From the NCBI RefSeq assembly GCF_036379515.1, contig NZ_DASVGN010000016.1:1-64000 (forward strand): 64,000 nt of DNA, written 5' to 3'. This DNA comes from Castellaniella sp036379515 (GTDB taxonomy: Bacteria; Pseudomonadota; Gammaproteobacteria; Burkholderiales; Burkholderiaceae_B). Below are positions 43,159 to 52,160 of the stretch, one piece after another. A program made the translations under genes and the position numbers. Positions within the stretch are counted from its first letter, which is position 1. Every line of letters begins with the position of its first letter. The notes beneath the pieces were generated by a model. It did no database searches. It was not told the origin of the DNA and was given only the letters and a program-made list of their open reading frames with translations.

Positions 43159-44238
43159 ATGTTCATCAAAAAAACCGCGCTCCTGGCGCTGGCCGCCGGC
43201 GCCCTTTCAGTGAGCGGCTACGCGCTCGCTCAAGACATCGTCGCTGGCGAAGTCGTCAAAGATCTGCCCAAAACCCAGCTTCAGGTCGTGGGCGGGCTGA
43301 ACAATCTGACCGCTTATCAGGATTTTGAAAAGCCCTTCTGGTCAGAAACCGTACCAAAGCTCTCGGACGGCAAGGTCACGGCGACGATCAAGGGCTTCCC
43401 TGAGATGGGGCTCAAAGGTCCCGAGATCATGCGCCTGATCAGCCAAGGCGTGGTGCCTATCGGCACGGCCACGCTGTCGTACTTCGCATCCGACAATGCC
43501 ATCAACGAAGCGATCGACCTGCCGGGCGTATCCCCCGACGTGAAGACCGCCCACGAAGTCACCAAGGCTTTCGCACCGGTTTATGCCAAGTACTACGCAA
43601 AACAAAACGTCAAGGTGCTGGGCTTCTCGACCTACCCGGCGCAGGTCCTGTTTTGCAACGCAACGATTCACGGCCTGCAAGACATCAAGGGCAAGAAGGT
43701 CCGCACCAGCAGCCGCACGCAGGCAGAATTCATTCAAGCCCTGGGGGGCACCAGCGTGACGCTGCCCTTTGGCGAAGTGGTCCCCGCCCTGCAAAACGGC
43801 GTCGTGAATTGCGCGATTACGGGTTCGATGTCCGGCTACTCGGCCAAGTGGTACGAGGTGTCCACCCACCTGCTCGCGCTGCCAATCAACTGGAACCAGC
43901 AGATCCACGCAGCCAACATGGCGTACTGGAACAAGCTCAACCCCAAGGTCCAGGACTTCCTGCAGAAGAACATCACAGCAATGACTGACAAGATCTGGGA
44001 CGACGCCGGCAAGGCAACCCAGGAAGGCTATGACTGCAACAGCGGTGCAGCCGCCTGCCCGCTGAAAGACAAAGGCCACATGACGCTGGTTCAACCCAGC
44101 GCCGCAGACCGGGCCTTGCTCAAAAAACTCACGGCCGATGTCATCGTACCGAAATGGGCCGCCCGCTGCTCAGCGGATTGCGTCCAGGATTTCGATGACA
44201 CCATCGGCAAGATGCTCGGCATAAAGGCCAAGAAATAA
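43159..44238 (+). CDS. dctP: TRAP transporter solute receptor (DctP)
   Basis: A 359-residue DctP-type periplasmic receptor. The signal peptide is residues 1-24 or so (FIKKTALLALAAGALSVSGY, cleavage after ALA). The mature protein has the TRAP ligand-binding features, including ICNATIHGLQDIKGKKVR-like FCNATIHGLQDIKGKKVRT, whose arginine usually grips the carboxylate, and TSVTLPFGEVVPALQNGVV. GAGGAGACTC precedes the ATG at 43159. The ligand should be a carboxylic acid. A hairpin with a T tract separates it from the permease genes. Confidence 0.92.
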   Translation: MFIKKTALLALAAGALSVSGYALAQDIVAGEVVKDLPKTQLQVVGGLNNLTAYQDFEKPFWSETVPKLSDGKVTATIKGFPEMGLKGPEIMRLISQGVVPIGTATLSYFASDNAINEAIDLPGVSPDVKTAHEVTKAFAPVYAKYYAKQNVKVLGFSTYPAQVLFCNATIHGLQDIKGKKVRTSSRTQAEFIQALGGTSVTLPFGEVVPALQNGVVNCAITGSMSGYSAKWYEVSTHLLALPINWNQQIHAANMAYWNKLNPKVQDFLQKNITAMTDKIWDDAGKATQEGYDCNSGAAACPLKDKGHMTLVQPSAADRALLKKLTADVIVPKWAARCSADCVQDFDDTIGKMLGIKAKK

Positions 44239-44250
44239 TCAACCAGCACT

Positions 44251-44295
44251 CGTGGGGCGCCCGCTAAAAATCTCTGGCGGCCGCCCACGTTTTTA
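44251..44295 (+). terminator. Partial terminator/attenuator between dctP and dctQ
   Basis: CGTGGG pairs with CCCACG, with three further inner pairs after a 2-base internal loop, and TTTTT follows. It probably reduces read-through from the receptor gene into the permease genes. Confidence 0.6.
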
Positions 44296-44324
44296 TGGAA
44301 TAACCATCGCCTCGGCGCACAACC

Positions 44325-44945
44325 ATGACTTCTAACGTGACACGCACGCCCTTGCTGGGCCGGCTGCTGCTCGTGGCCAACACACTATCCCGCTGGGCCA
44401 TCTGGGCCGCAGGGGCCCTGATGCTGATCACGGTGCTCTACATCGTCGCTGACGTCATCCTGCGCAAAGTCGCGAACTACTCGCTGCATTCAGACGAACT
44501 CTCGGGATACGCGTTCGCGATCAGCGTGTCGTGGGCACTGTCCTTTGCGACGCTGCAGCGGGCCAATATCCGCATCGACGCGCTCTATCAGACGCTTCCG
44601 ATCAGGCTGTGCGCCATTCTGGACTGGGTGGCACTGGTGGGGCTCGCCGCCTTCATCGCCTATCTCACGCGATACTCGTTGGACGTGGCCTCCCTGTCGT
44701 GGGCCAACGATTCGGTGGCCAACACGATTCTCGCCACGCCTCTGTGGATTCCGCAATTTCTCTGGGTCGCTGGCTTTGCATGGATGTGCGTGGTGCTCGC
44801 CCTCATGCTGCTGCGTGCAAGCGCTGCACTGGTGCATGGCGACACTGCCACGATGATGGCCGTCTGCGGCATCCGCAGCGCGCAACAGGAAGCCCAGGAA
44901 GAAGCCGAAGCCGGCGAACGATTCGTCTCGGGAGCCCAATCATGA
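44325..44945 (+). CDS. dctQ: TRAP transporter small permease (DctQ)
   Basis: A 206-residue protein with four hydrophobic helices, the size and layout of DctQ. SLHSDELSGYAFAISVSWAL, the family's conserved 'E...y' segment, and TLQRANIRIDALYQTLPIRL are visible. It pairs with DctM to form the membrane complex. Its last bases overlap the dctM start by four (ATGA). The C-terminal tail (QQEAQEEAEAGERFVSGAQS) is hydrophilic and longer than usual. Confidence 0.88.
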   Translation: MTSNVTRTPLLGRLLLVANTLSRWAIWAAGALMLITVLYIVADVILRKVANYSLHSDELSGYAFAISVSWALSFATLQRANIRIDALYQTLPIRLCAILDWVALVGLAAFIAYLTRYSLDVASLSWANDSVANTILATPLWIPQFLWVAGFAWMCVVLALMLLRASAALVHGDTATMMAVCGIRSAQQEAQEEAEAGERFVSGAQS

Positions 44946-46225
44946 TCGCCACCAGCCTCATCCTGCTCCTGGTCCTCTTGGGCATCAGCATCCCAGTGGG
45001 CGCGGCCCTGGGAGTACTGGGCCTGATCTTGGAGCCGATCTACTCCATGCTGCCGCTCTCGCGTGCCATGGGAGAAATTTCCTGGTCCACCAGCAACGAG
45101 TTTCTGCTGGTGGCGATCCCGCTGTTCATCATGCTGGGCGAGATCCTGCTGCGTTCAGGGCTGGCCGAACGCATGTATAACGCCATGAGCATGTGGCTCT
45201 CATGGTTGCCGGGCGGGCTGATGCACGCCAACATCGGCGCGAGTGCCCTGTTTGCAGCAACGTCGGGGTCCAGCGTGGCCACGGCCGCCACAGTCGGTAC
45301 CGTCGCCATCCCGCAGATACGCAAGAAGGGCTACAACGAATCCCTGTTTCTGGGCAGCCTGGCGGCTGGCGGCACTCTGGGCATCCTGATACCCCCCTCC
45401 ATCAACCTCATCATCTACGGCGTGCTCACCAACACCTCCGTGCCGAAGCTCTACCTGGCGGGGATCATCCCGGGCTTGCTGATGGCCGTGTTGTTCATGG
45501 CCGTGATCGCCATCGCCTGCATCGTCAAACCGGCATGGGGGGGCGATCGCACCCGCAGCAGCTGGCACGCACGCGTGTCCAGCCTGGTGGACCTGATTCC
45601 ACCCCTGGGAATCTTCCTGCTCGTGGTGGGCTCCATCTATGCAGGTCTGGCGACCCCCACCGAGGCGGCCGCTCTGGGCGTCGTAGGTGCGCTGCTGCTG
45701 GCCGCCTGGATGCGGCGCCTGACCTGGACCATGCTCCGAGAGGTCTTCGAGGGCACCATGAAGTCCACCGCCATGATCATGCTGATCGTGATCGGCGCAG
45801 CCTTCCTCAATTTCGTGATGTCCGGGATCGGCCTCACCAGCGCCATTACTAATGCGATCGCGGGGCTGCATGTGTCACCTGCCGTCATGCTGCTGGTCAT
45901 GGTGGTGTTCTACCTGATCTTGGGCTGCTTCATGGAAACACTATCCATGATGATCACCACGATTCCGATTATCGCCCCCATCATGATCGGCTTGGGGTTT
46001 GACCCCGTATGGCTGGGAATCGTCATCATCATCCTCGTCGAGACCGCACTCATCACCCCGCCCGTTGGCCTGAATCTGTTCGTCGTACAGAGCCTGCGGA
46101 CCACGGGCAGCATGAATGCCGTCATTGCGGGCAGCCTGCCCTTCGTCATCATGCTGCTGCTCATGATCGGCGTTCTCTACTGGATACCCAACCTGGCCCT
46201 GTGGCTGCCCACGCTCTTCGGCTAG
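44942..46225 (+). CDS. dctM: TRAP transporter large permease (DctM)
   Basis: A 427-residue membrane protein of the DctM/SiaM ion-transporter superfamily. It has VAIPLFIMLGEILLRSGLAE, GSSVATAATVGTVAIPQIRK, the second repeat GTLGILIPPSINLIIYGVLT, and VILVETALITPPVGLNLFVV near the end, all diagnostic. About eleven to twelve hydrophobic segments span it. With DctP and DctQ it makes a sodium-driven importer for an organic acid, likely the substrate of the amidase and DUF proteins encoded around it. Confidence 0.95.
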   Translation: MIATSLILLLVLLGISIPVGAALGVLGLILEPIYSMLPLSRAMGEISWSTSNEFLLVAIPLFIMLGEILLRSGLAERMYNAMSMWLSWLPGGLMHANIGASALFAATSGSSVATAATVGTVAIPQIRKKGYNESLFLGSLAAGGTLGILIPPSINLIIYGVLTNTSVPKLYLAGIIPGLLMAVLFMAVIAIACIVKPAWGGDRTRSSWHARVSSLVDLIPPLGIFLLVVGSIYAGLATPTEAAALGVVGALLLAAWMRRLTWTMLREVFEGTMKSTAMIMLIVIGAAFLNFVMSGIGLTSAITNAIAGLHVSPAVMLLVMVVFYLILGCFMETLSMMITTIPIIAPIMIGLGFDPVWLGIVIIILVETALITPPVGLNLFVVQSLRTTGSMNAVIAGSLPFVIMLLLMIGVLYWIPNLALWLPTLFG

Positions 46226-46279
46226 GTGCACACCAGCCACACATTCTTGTTGAACCTCAAATTTTGAACGGACCGAAAC

Positions 46280-46966
46280 ATGAAGCTGTCTTTCAACCTG
46301 ATCAATAAAAACGGCGGCGGCTCACCCGTGGTGGAAGACATCACCCAGTGTGTCATTGCGGGCTGGGCGGGGCGGGATCGCGCGGCCATCGAGCACCACA
46401 TCGAAGAACTGGCGGCCATTGGAGTGCCACGCCCCAGCGCCGTACCACTGTATTACCGCGTTGCAGCCAACCAGCTGACCCAGGAACCCGAAATCCAGGT
46501 TGTAGGGACCGGTTCGTCCGGCGAGGCGGAAGCCTTCGTGTTCACGCACCAAGGCACATTGCTCGTGAGCATTGCCTCTGACCACACGGACCGCACCCTG
46601 GAAGCGCACAGCGTAGCGCTCTCAAAACAGATCTGTGTAAAGCCCGTGGCGCACGACGCCTGGGAATTCGACAGCGTCAAGGGCCACTGGGATCAACTCG
46701 TGCTGCGGTCATGGATCGAAGAACGGGGCGACGTCGTCCTTTATCAAGAGGGCAGCATGGATCAGCTCAGTCGCCCCGAAGATCTCATCCAGCAGGGCTT
46801 CAGTGCTCCCACGCTGCCACCAGGCACAGGCATGACTTGCGGGACGGTCACGGTACGCGGCAGTATCCGCCCCGCGTCCGAGTTCACCATGGAATTGCAC
46901 GATCCCGTGCTCAAGCGAAGCATCCGCCACCGCTACACAGTGACCATGTTGCCTGAGATCGCCTGA
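46280..46966 (+). CDS. DUF2848 family protein
   Basis: A 228-residue protein of the DUF2848 family, whose function is not established. The central stretch GVPRPSAVPLYYRVAANQLT, then GSSGEAEAFVFTHQGTLLVS and ASDHTDRTLEAHSVALSKQI has some resemblance to the fumarylacetoacetate hydrolase fold, where a SSGE-type motif and a later acidic motif hold a metal. I regard that as a suggestion only. No signal peptide is present. It lies between the TRAP genes and the amidase on the same strand, 22 bases before the amidase. Confidence 0.75.
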   Translation: MKLSFNLINKNGGGSPVVEDITQCVIAGWAGRDRAAIEHHIEELAAIGVPRPSAVPLYYRVAANQLTQEPEIQVVGTGSSGEAEAFVFTHQGTLLVSIASDHTDRTLEAHSVALSKQICVKPVAHDAWEFDSVKGHWDQLVLRSWIEERGDVVLYQEGSMDQLSRPEDLIQQGFSAPTLPPGTGMTCGTVTVRGSIRPASEFTMELHDPVLKRSIRHRYTVTMLPEIA

Positions 46967-46988
46967 CTCCTTTCACATCGTACCGACC

Positions 46989-48392
46989 ATGCTGCCCACT
47001 CTTGCCAACCTTCAACATTCGCTTGCCTCAGGCGCCGTCACGTCAGTGAAACTGACCCAGCAGGCGCTGGCCCGGGCGCAGGATTCCGCCGGTCAGGGCA
47101 AGCAAGTCTTTACACGCCTCTACCCCGAGCGGGCCTTGGCGGCAGCCCAGGCCTCCGATGTGCTGCGCCACAGCGGCGTCGTGCGCTCTGCGCTCGAAGG
47201 GCTGCCCATCTCGATCAAGGATTTGTTCGACGTGGCCGGCGAGCCCACGCTATCCGGTTCCAAAGTGCTGCACGATGCCCCACCAGCCACGCAGACCGCT
47301 GCCGCCATACGACGGCTCCAGGAGGCGGGCGCCATCGTGACAGGCAAAACCAACATGGTGGAGTTTGCCTTCTCGGGGCTGGGAATCAATCCCCACTACG
47401 GGACCCCGCACAGCTCCTGGGACGGCGAAGCCAAGCGCATCCCCGGGGGGTCATCCTCGGGAGCAGGCGTGGCGGTTGCCGAGGGCTTTTCGACAGTTTC
47501 CATCGGTTCGGACACTGGGGGATCGGTGCGTATCCCGTCGGCCTTCTGCGGCCTGACCGGTTTCAAGCCCACCGCGCGCCGGGTTCCCACACAAGGCGCC
47601 CTGCCGCTGTCGACCACGCTGGACTCGCTGGGCCCGCTCGCCGCGTCAGTGGCCTGCTGCGCAGCAGTGGACGCCGTGCTCTCAGGCGAAGGCATCCCGG
47701 GTTCGGCACGCGAGCCGGTGGCCATGCGCGGTACGCTGACACCGCTTGCCGCATCGGGACTCAGACTTGCCGTCCCCGCCAACCTGGTGCTGGATGACGC
47801 AGACGACACCGTACGCACGACCTTTGCACGCGCCTTGCAGGTACTGAAGGACGCTGGCGCACGAATCGAGACCATCGAAATCCCCGAATTCTCGGAACTG
47901 GCCTCCATCAACGCCAAGGGCGGCTTCACAGGGGCCGAGGCCTGGGCCTTGCACCGTGAACGCCTTGCCACACGCGCCGACGAATACGATCCGCGCGTCG
48001 CCTCGCGCATCATCCGCTGCCAGGCCATGACAGCGGCAGACTACATCGATCTGATCGCGATCCGCGCACGCTGGATTGCCTCGATAGAACAGCGCCTGCG
48101 CGGCCGTGACGCGCTGCTGATGCCTACAGTCCCCATCGTGGCACCTCGCATTAGCGAACTGCAAGCGTCGGATGACGCGTACTTTGCAGCCAACCGCCTC
48201 ATCCTGCGCAACCCGACACTCATCAATTTTCTGGATGGCTGTGCCCTGTCACTGCCCTGCCACACCGAAGGCGACGCGCCGGTAGGGCTGATGGTGGCGG
48301 GCTGCGCGATGCAGGATCACCATGTGCTGAACGTCGGTGTCACCATCGAGGCCATGTTGCACGACCTGCGAACTGGCAATCCCGGCGCATGA
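46989..48392 (+). CDS. Amidase (amidase signature family)
   Basis: A 467-residue amidase signature enzyme with a Ser-cisSer-Lys triad: K77 in GLPISIKDLFDVAGEP, the cis-serine in IPGGSSSGAGVAVAEG (S155-S157) and nucleophile S179 in SIGSDTGGSVRIPSAFCG. It would hydrolyse a carboxamide to acid and ammonia in the cytoplasm. The most likely substrate is the compound imported by the adjacent TRAP system. It closes the 42306-48392 operon. It is a stand-alone amidase, not GatA, because no gatB or gatC accompanies it. Confidence 0.9.
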   Translation: MLPTLANLQHSLASGAVTSVKLTQQALARAQDSAGQGKQVFTRLYPERALAAAQASDVLRHSGVVRSALEGLPISIKDLFDVAGEPTLSGSKVLHDAPPATQTAAAIRRLQEAGAIVTGKTNMVEFAFSGLGINPHYGTPHSSWDGEAKRIPGGSSSGAGVAVAEGFSTVSIGSDTGGSVRIPSAFCGLTGFKPTARRVPTQGALPLSTTLDSLGPLAASVACCAAVDAVLSGEGIPGSAREPVAMRGTLTPLAASGLRLAVPANLVLDDADDTVRTTFARALQVLKDAGARIETIEIPEFSELASINAKGGFTGAEAWALHRERLATRADEYDPRVASRIIRCQAMTAADYIDLIAIRARWIASIEQRLRGRDALLMPTVPIVAPRISELQASDDAYFAANRLILRNPTLINFLDGCALSLPCHTEGDAPVGLMVAGCAMQDHHVLNVGVTIEAMLHDLRTGNPGA

Positions 48393-48448
48393 CGGACGTC
48401 AGGCACCTCTCCACCCGTCCCCTGGCCTGCATGGGCAGGAGGATCTAG

Positions 48449-49264
48449 GTGCTCACCGAAGCGCTGCTTGATGCCGCCGCCGTGCGCCTGATTGCCACGG
48501 CGATCGTTATCATCGGTGTCACATGGTCGGTGAAGCTGTTCGGGCCACTCATCGGCGGGGTGCTCGCCGGGCTTCCGATCACGCTGGGACCCGGATTCTA
48601 TTTTCTGGTGGGAGAGGCTCCTCCCGGTTTCGTCGCAAGGACAGCGTCTTACGCCCTCCTCTCCTTGTGTGCGACACAAAGCTTCTTGCCCGCGTATATC
48701 TTGCTCGCACGGCGCCGCAGCCCGCTGATCGCGCTCGGCGGAGGCATAGCCACCTGGGTACTCATCGCCTTTCTGCTGCACTTTTTGCCCTCACCACTCT
48801 GGCTGGGACTCCTGCTGTTCGTCGGGACTACCTGCCTGTCCCTGCGCTTGAGCAGCCGGGCACTGCTGCCGGTGAAATTACTGGGCAGCAAAACGGGCTG
48901 GGGGTCCCTGCTGCTGCGCGGCGTACTGGCGGGAATCCTGGTGGCCGGCGTGACCACGCAGAGCCATCGCCTGGGTGCCACTACGTCGGGCATCCTGCTG
49001 TCTTTTCCGATCGGCTTCAGCGTGATTTCCTTTACCCTGCACCAGCAGATGGGGAAGGCGGTGGCCATGGCCACGCTGCATTCGGCCATCCTGGGCACCG
49101 CCAGCCTCGCAGGTTTCTGCATCGCCCTCACGCTGGCCATCCCTCACCTGTCTCCCTATGCCGCCATGGGGATCGCACTACTCACTTCATTTGCCGTGAC
49201 GTTCGCGCTGCTGCTGCAGCGCCGCGCGCAGCCTCGGAGCCATCCGACCTCCAGTCAGGGCTGA
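48449..49264 (+). CDS. Uncharacterised multi-helix membrane protein
   Basis: A 271-residue hydrophobic protein with roughly eight membrane segments and a GxL-GG rhythm (GPLIGGVLAGLPITLGPGFY, LGGGIATWVLIAFLLHFLPS). I do not recognise a named family, though the paired repeat layout recalls small bacterial transport or permease proteins. It starts with GTG after a good AGGAGG. Its 3' end overlaps the converging flavoprotein gene by 78 bases, which is unusual and suggests one of the two ends is not under strong constraint. Confidence 0.7.
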   Translation: MLTEALLDAAAVRLIATAIVIIGVTWSVKLFGPLIGGVLAGLPITLGPGFYFLVGEAPPGFVARTASYALLSLCATQSFLPAYILLARRRSPLIALGGGIATWVLIAFLLHFLPSPLWLGLLLFVGTTCLSLRLSSRALLPVKLLGSKTGWGSLLLRGVLAGILVAGVTTQSHRLGATTSGILLSFPIGFSVISFTLHQQMGKAVAMATLHSAILGTASLAGFCIALTLAIPHLSPYAAMGIALLTSFAVTFALLLQRRAQPRSHPTSSQG

Positions 49265-50581
49265 AGCACTGATCACACGAGCTGCCACCCGCTGCAAGCT
49301 TGCCGCCCACCTGCCGGGCAGGCCGCCCCAGTCTGGCACAGCATCAGAGAAGTATCGGACGCGGTGCATGGTGGGCACCCCCCGCCCACGGATCAGGATG
49401 TTCCAATAAAACCACGGCAGCAACACACGCTGCACCCACCCATACAGGCGCCGTGGCACACGCGGATCCAACGGCAGGCTGGGTGCCGCAACACCGCCAT
49501 AAACGAATTCAGCCAGCAGTACCTTGCCCGGCGCAGTGACGAGCGGGCACGCTGCATAGCCGTCATAAGACTCCGAACTATCGCGACCACGCAGCGCCTG
49601 CAGCAGATTGCCGACCACAGTCGGGATCTGGCCCTGGATCGCGGAGACCGTCTTGCTATTGGGCGTCGACGTGCAATCCCCCAGCCCGAATACATTGGCG
49701 TAGCGCACGTGGCGCAAAGTATGCCGGTCCACTTCCAGCCAGCCAGCCGCGTCGGCCAGCACGCTGCCTCGGATGAAATCGGGTGCACTCTGTGGCGGAA
49801 CCACATGCAGCAGGTCGTAGTGCACTTCTTCGCGCAGCAATTCCCCATTCATGCAGGATTCGAAGACTGCGATTTTTTCACAGGCACGCACCTGCACCAA
49901 GTTCTGGCCATAGTGAGTCTGGGCTCCATACGAGGCCATCACACGTTCCAGCGCACGCGCGTAAAAGGGGATGCCGAAGGCCGAGGTACCAGCCGACCAG
50001 AAATGGACGCGAACAGAAGCCGACGTCCGCCGAAAATGATCCGCCGCGAGGCAAAGCGCGCTTTGAGGCACCCCTGGGCATTTGATCCTCCCCGCTGGTT
50101 GGGTGAAAAGGGCATCCCCGCCCTTCAACCCTTGCACCAGTTCTGCGGTGTAAGGCGCGAGATCATGCCGGTAGTTGCTAGTGACGCCACCCTTGCCCAG
50201 TGCATCGGCCAGGCCTTCAACTGCGCCCCAGTTCAGCTGCATGCCCGCAGCCACAACCAGAAAGTCGTAGCCCAGCAAAGCCCCATTTGCCAGCCTGACG
50301 CATTGCTCTTGCGGCTGCAGCGCGGTCACAGTCTCGGCAAGCAGACGCACCCCTGGTGGCACACAGTCACGCAAAACCCGGCGTGCGTCCTCGGGGCGAC
50401 AGATACCACCGCCCACGAGGGTCCAGGCCGGCTGGAAATCGTGAAACGGAGCAGGATCGATGAGCGTAATGTCCAGGTCCACACGCGCGTTGCGCAGACA
50501 GGCGGCCACAGCCATCCCTCCTGTTCCGGCACCGATGATGACGATGGCAGGCTTGCCAGAGGCAGATACGGAATGGCTCAT
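49187..50581 (-). CDS. NAD(P)/FAD-dependent oxidoreductase, sulfide:quinone reductase-like
   Basis: A 464-residue pyridine-nucleotide-disulfide-family flavoprotein closest in shape to sulfide:quinone oxidoreductases. The FAD site is IVIIGAGTGGMAVAACLRNA, the family FHDFQPAWTLVGGGICRPED block (the Q-rich segment before the active site) is present, and the second nucleotide-type site is near RYANVFGLGDCTSTPNSKTV. SQR cysteines are not all evident, so it could be a related type II NADH or flavocytochrome-type enzyme. It lies upstream of cytochrome b561 on the same strand, suggesting a quinone-linked role. Its end overlaps the 48449 gene. Confidence 0.82.
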   Translation of the reverse strand: MSHSVSASGKPAIVIIGAGTGGMAVAACLRNARVDLDITLIDPAPFHDFQPAWTLVGGGICRPEDARRVLRDCVPPGVRLLAETVTALQPQEQCVRLANGALLGYDFLVVAAGMQLNWGAVEGLADALGKGGVTSNYRHDLAPYTAELVQGLKGGDALFTQPAGRIKCPGVPQSALCLAADHFRRTSASVRVHFWSAGTSAFGIPFYARALERVMASYGAQTHYGQNLVQVRACEKIAVFESCMNGELLREEVHYDLLHVVPPQSAPDFIRGSVLADAAGWLEVDRHTLRHVRYANVFGLGDCTSTPNSKTVSAIQGQIPTVVGNLLQALRGRDSSESYDGYAACPLVTAPGKVLLAEFVYGGVAAPSLPLDPRVPRRLYGWVQRVLLPWFYWNILIRGRGVPTMHRVRYFSDAVPDWGGLPGRWAASLQRVAARVISASALTGGRMAPRLRAALQQQRERHGK

Positions 50582-50735
50582 AGGTGTTTTGCAGGCAGTC
50601 GAAGAAAATCGCGTCCGCCACCATGGTACGTATCACTGCCCATCCCGGGAACGATTGTTGCGTAATGCCTTTATGCAAGAACCACGGATACAGGTGGACG
50701 ACAACTTGGCTGCGATCCCCCGTGGTAAGTATGAA

Positions 50736-51260
50736 TCACGTCATGCGGGCCAGCGCCCCGTCCCGCCGGACCAGGCGGTGATACAACGCACCGCACACAT
50801 GCAGAACCACCAAGGCGATGATGACGAACGCGACACATAGGTGAACGGCCAGAATACTGTCGGCAATGGGAAATTTCCCAAACGGGCTCCAGATCGGGAT
50901 CACATCGAACCAATCCAGTGGAAAGCCTTGCGCGTTGGTCGTGAAATACCCCAAGATCGGTTCGATGATGAGCGCCAGATAGAGCAGTCGGTGATTCAAA
51001 ATCCCCAGCCGCGCTGCCCACGAAGGCGTACCGGGTGAACTGGCCGGAACCCCGGTGCGCACACGCACGGCCAGGCGAATCAACATGAGCAAAAAAACAG
51101 TGAACCCAAGATTGACGTGCCAGAAATTAATGGTGCCGTAAACGTCTTCTTTCACGACCTTTTGCAAAAGGCCCAGCGGCAACACAAAACACACCAATAG
51201 CGCGATCAGCCAGTGCAGCGCCTTGAGCGCCGGATGATACCGTTGAGCCTGAGCTTTCAT
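50736..51260 (-). CDS. Cytochrome b561 family protein
   Basis: A 174-residue four-helix membrane cytochrome. The first haem-ligand histidine is in HPALKALHWLIALLVCFVLP, and further histidines are in FWHVNLGFTVFLLMLIRLAV, ILNHRLLYLALIIEPILGYF and VHLCVAFVIIALVVLHVCGA. The family oxidises quinol or carries electrons from superoxide in the membrane. The start at 51258-51260 has AGGGAGGG nearby; an upstream in-frame ATG at 51314 would add 18 residues without a helix. It stands divergent from the RibD-like gene. Confidence 0.87.
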   Translation of the reverse strand: MKAQAQRYHPALKALHWLIALLVCFVLPLGLLQKVVKEDVYGTINFWHVNLGFTVFLLMLIRLAVRVRTGVPASSPGTPSWAARLGILNHRLLYLALIIEPILGYFTTNAQGFPLDWFDVIPIWSPFGKFPIADSILAVHLCVAFVIIALVVLHVCGALYHRLVRRDGALARMT

Positions 51261-51320
51261 CTGCACGCCCTCCCTTACGCCTGCTGCGCTGCGAGCCTGT
51301 ATCATGTTGAACAATTATAG

Positions 51321-52160
51321 ATGTCCATCGTGGCGGGAATCTCTGCAACCATGTCAGCTATCGACGCGTCCAAGGCCTGGGACATCATCCGGGCAGCCCG
51401 CCGGCATACGCTGAAGTCAGGCTGGACTCCAGTTCAGGGAATCGAAATTCGGCCAGGCGGCGGTTGGTCGGCCACCAATCCTCTGCCTGCGGACGTCGCC
51501 ACACTTTTCGATACGCTCCTGCCCATCGCCTGCAGCCCGCCCGACTATGTGATTGCCCAGATCGGCCAAAGCCTGGATGGGCGCATCGCCACAGCGACGG
51601 GACATTCCTGCTATGTCACGGGTACTGCCAGCCGTATTCACCTGCACCGGCTGCGGGCGCTGGTCGATGCGGTGATCGTGGGTGCCAATACAGCCACTCT
51701 GGACAACCCGCAACTGACGGTGCGCGATGTGGAGGGTGACAGCCCCGCACGGATCGTGATCGATCCAAACGGCCGGGTCCCGCACAGCCTCACACTCTTC
51801 ACGGATGAAGGCCCCACAACGTGGCATGCAGTACGCGACCCGGCACGGGCCGCACCGGGTGCGCGCGCACTTATTCTGCCCCAAGGCTACGGGTCGATCA
51901 CAAGTTCTCTGCTGGAGACCCTGGCCCACCACGGGCTACGACGCATCCTGGTTGAAGGCGGCGGCACCACCATTTCTCGCTTTATCCAGGCCGGGCGGGT
52001 CGACCGCCTGCACGTCGTGGTAGCGCCCTTTTTGATCGGCTCAGGCCGACCAGCATTGGCCATGGATGAAATCGACACCCTGGATCAGGCTCTACGCCCT
52101 GCAGTTCGCAGCTATCCCATGGGAGAAGACCGTTTCTACGATCTGAACTTGCGCGCGTAA
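51321..52160 (+). CDS. RibD-type reductase domain protein, stand-alone
   Basis: A 279-residue protein whose residues about 72-275 are the RibD C-terminal (5-amino-6-ribosylamino-uracil-phosphate reductase, dihydrofolate-reductase-like) domain: DYVIAQIGQSLDGRIATATG, LVDAVIVGANTATLDNPQLT, LRRILVEGGGTTISRFIQAG and VVVAPFLIGSGRPAL. It lacks the N-terminal deaminase domain of RibD. In riboflavin or pterin routes such domains reduce a ribosyl-pyrimidine or pteridine. It converges on the methyltransferase gene with a 25-base overlap. The gene neighbourhood points to a pteridine-type product, not to riboflavin supply. Confidence 0.82.
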   Translation: MSIVAGISATMSAIDASKAWDIIRAARRHTLKSGWTPVQGIEIRPGGGWSATNPLPADVATLFDTLLPIACSPPDYVIAQIGQSLDGRIATATGHSCYVTGTASRIHLHRLRALVDAVIVGANTATLDNPQLTVRDVEGDSPARIVIDPNGRVPHSLTLFTDEGPTTWHAVRDPARAAPGARALILPQGYGSITSSLLETLAHHGLRRILVEGGGTTISRFIQAGRVDRLHVVVAPFLIGSGRPALAMDEIDTLDQALRPAVRSYPMGEDRFYDLNLRA

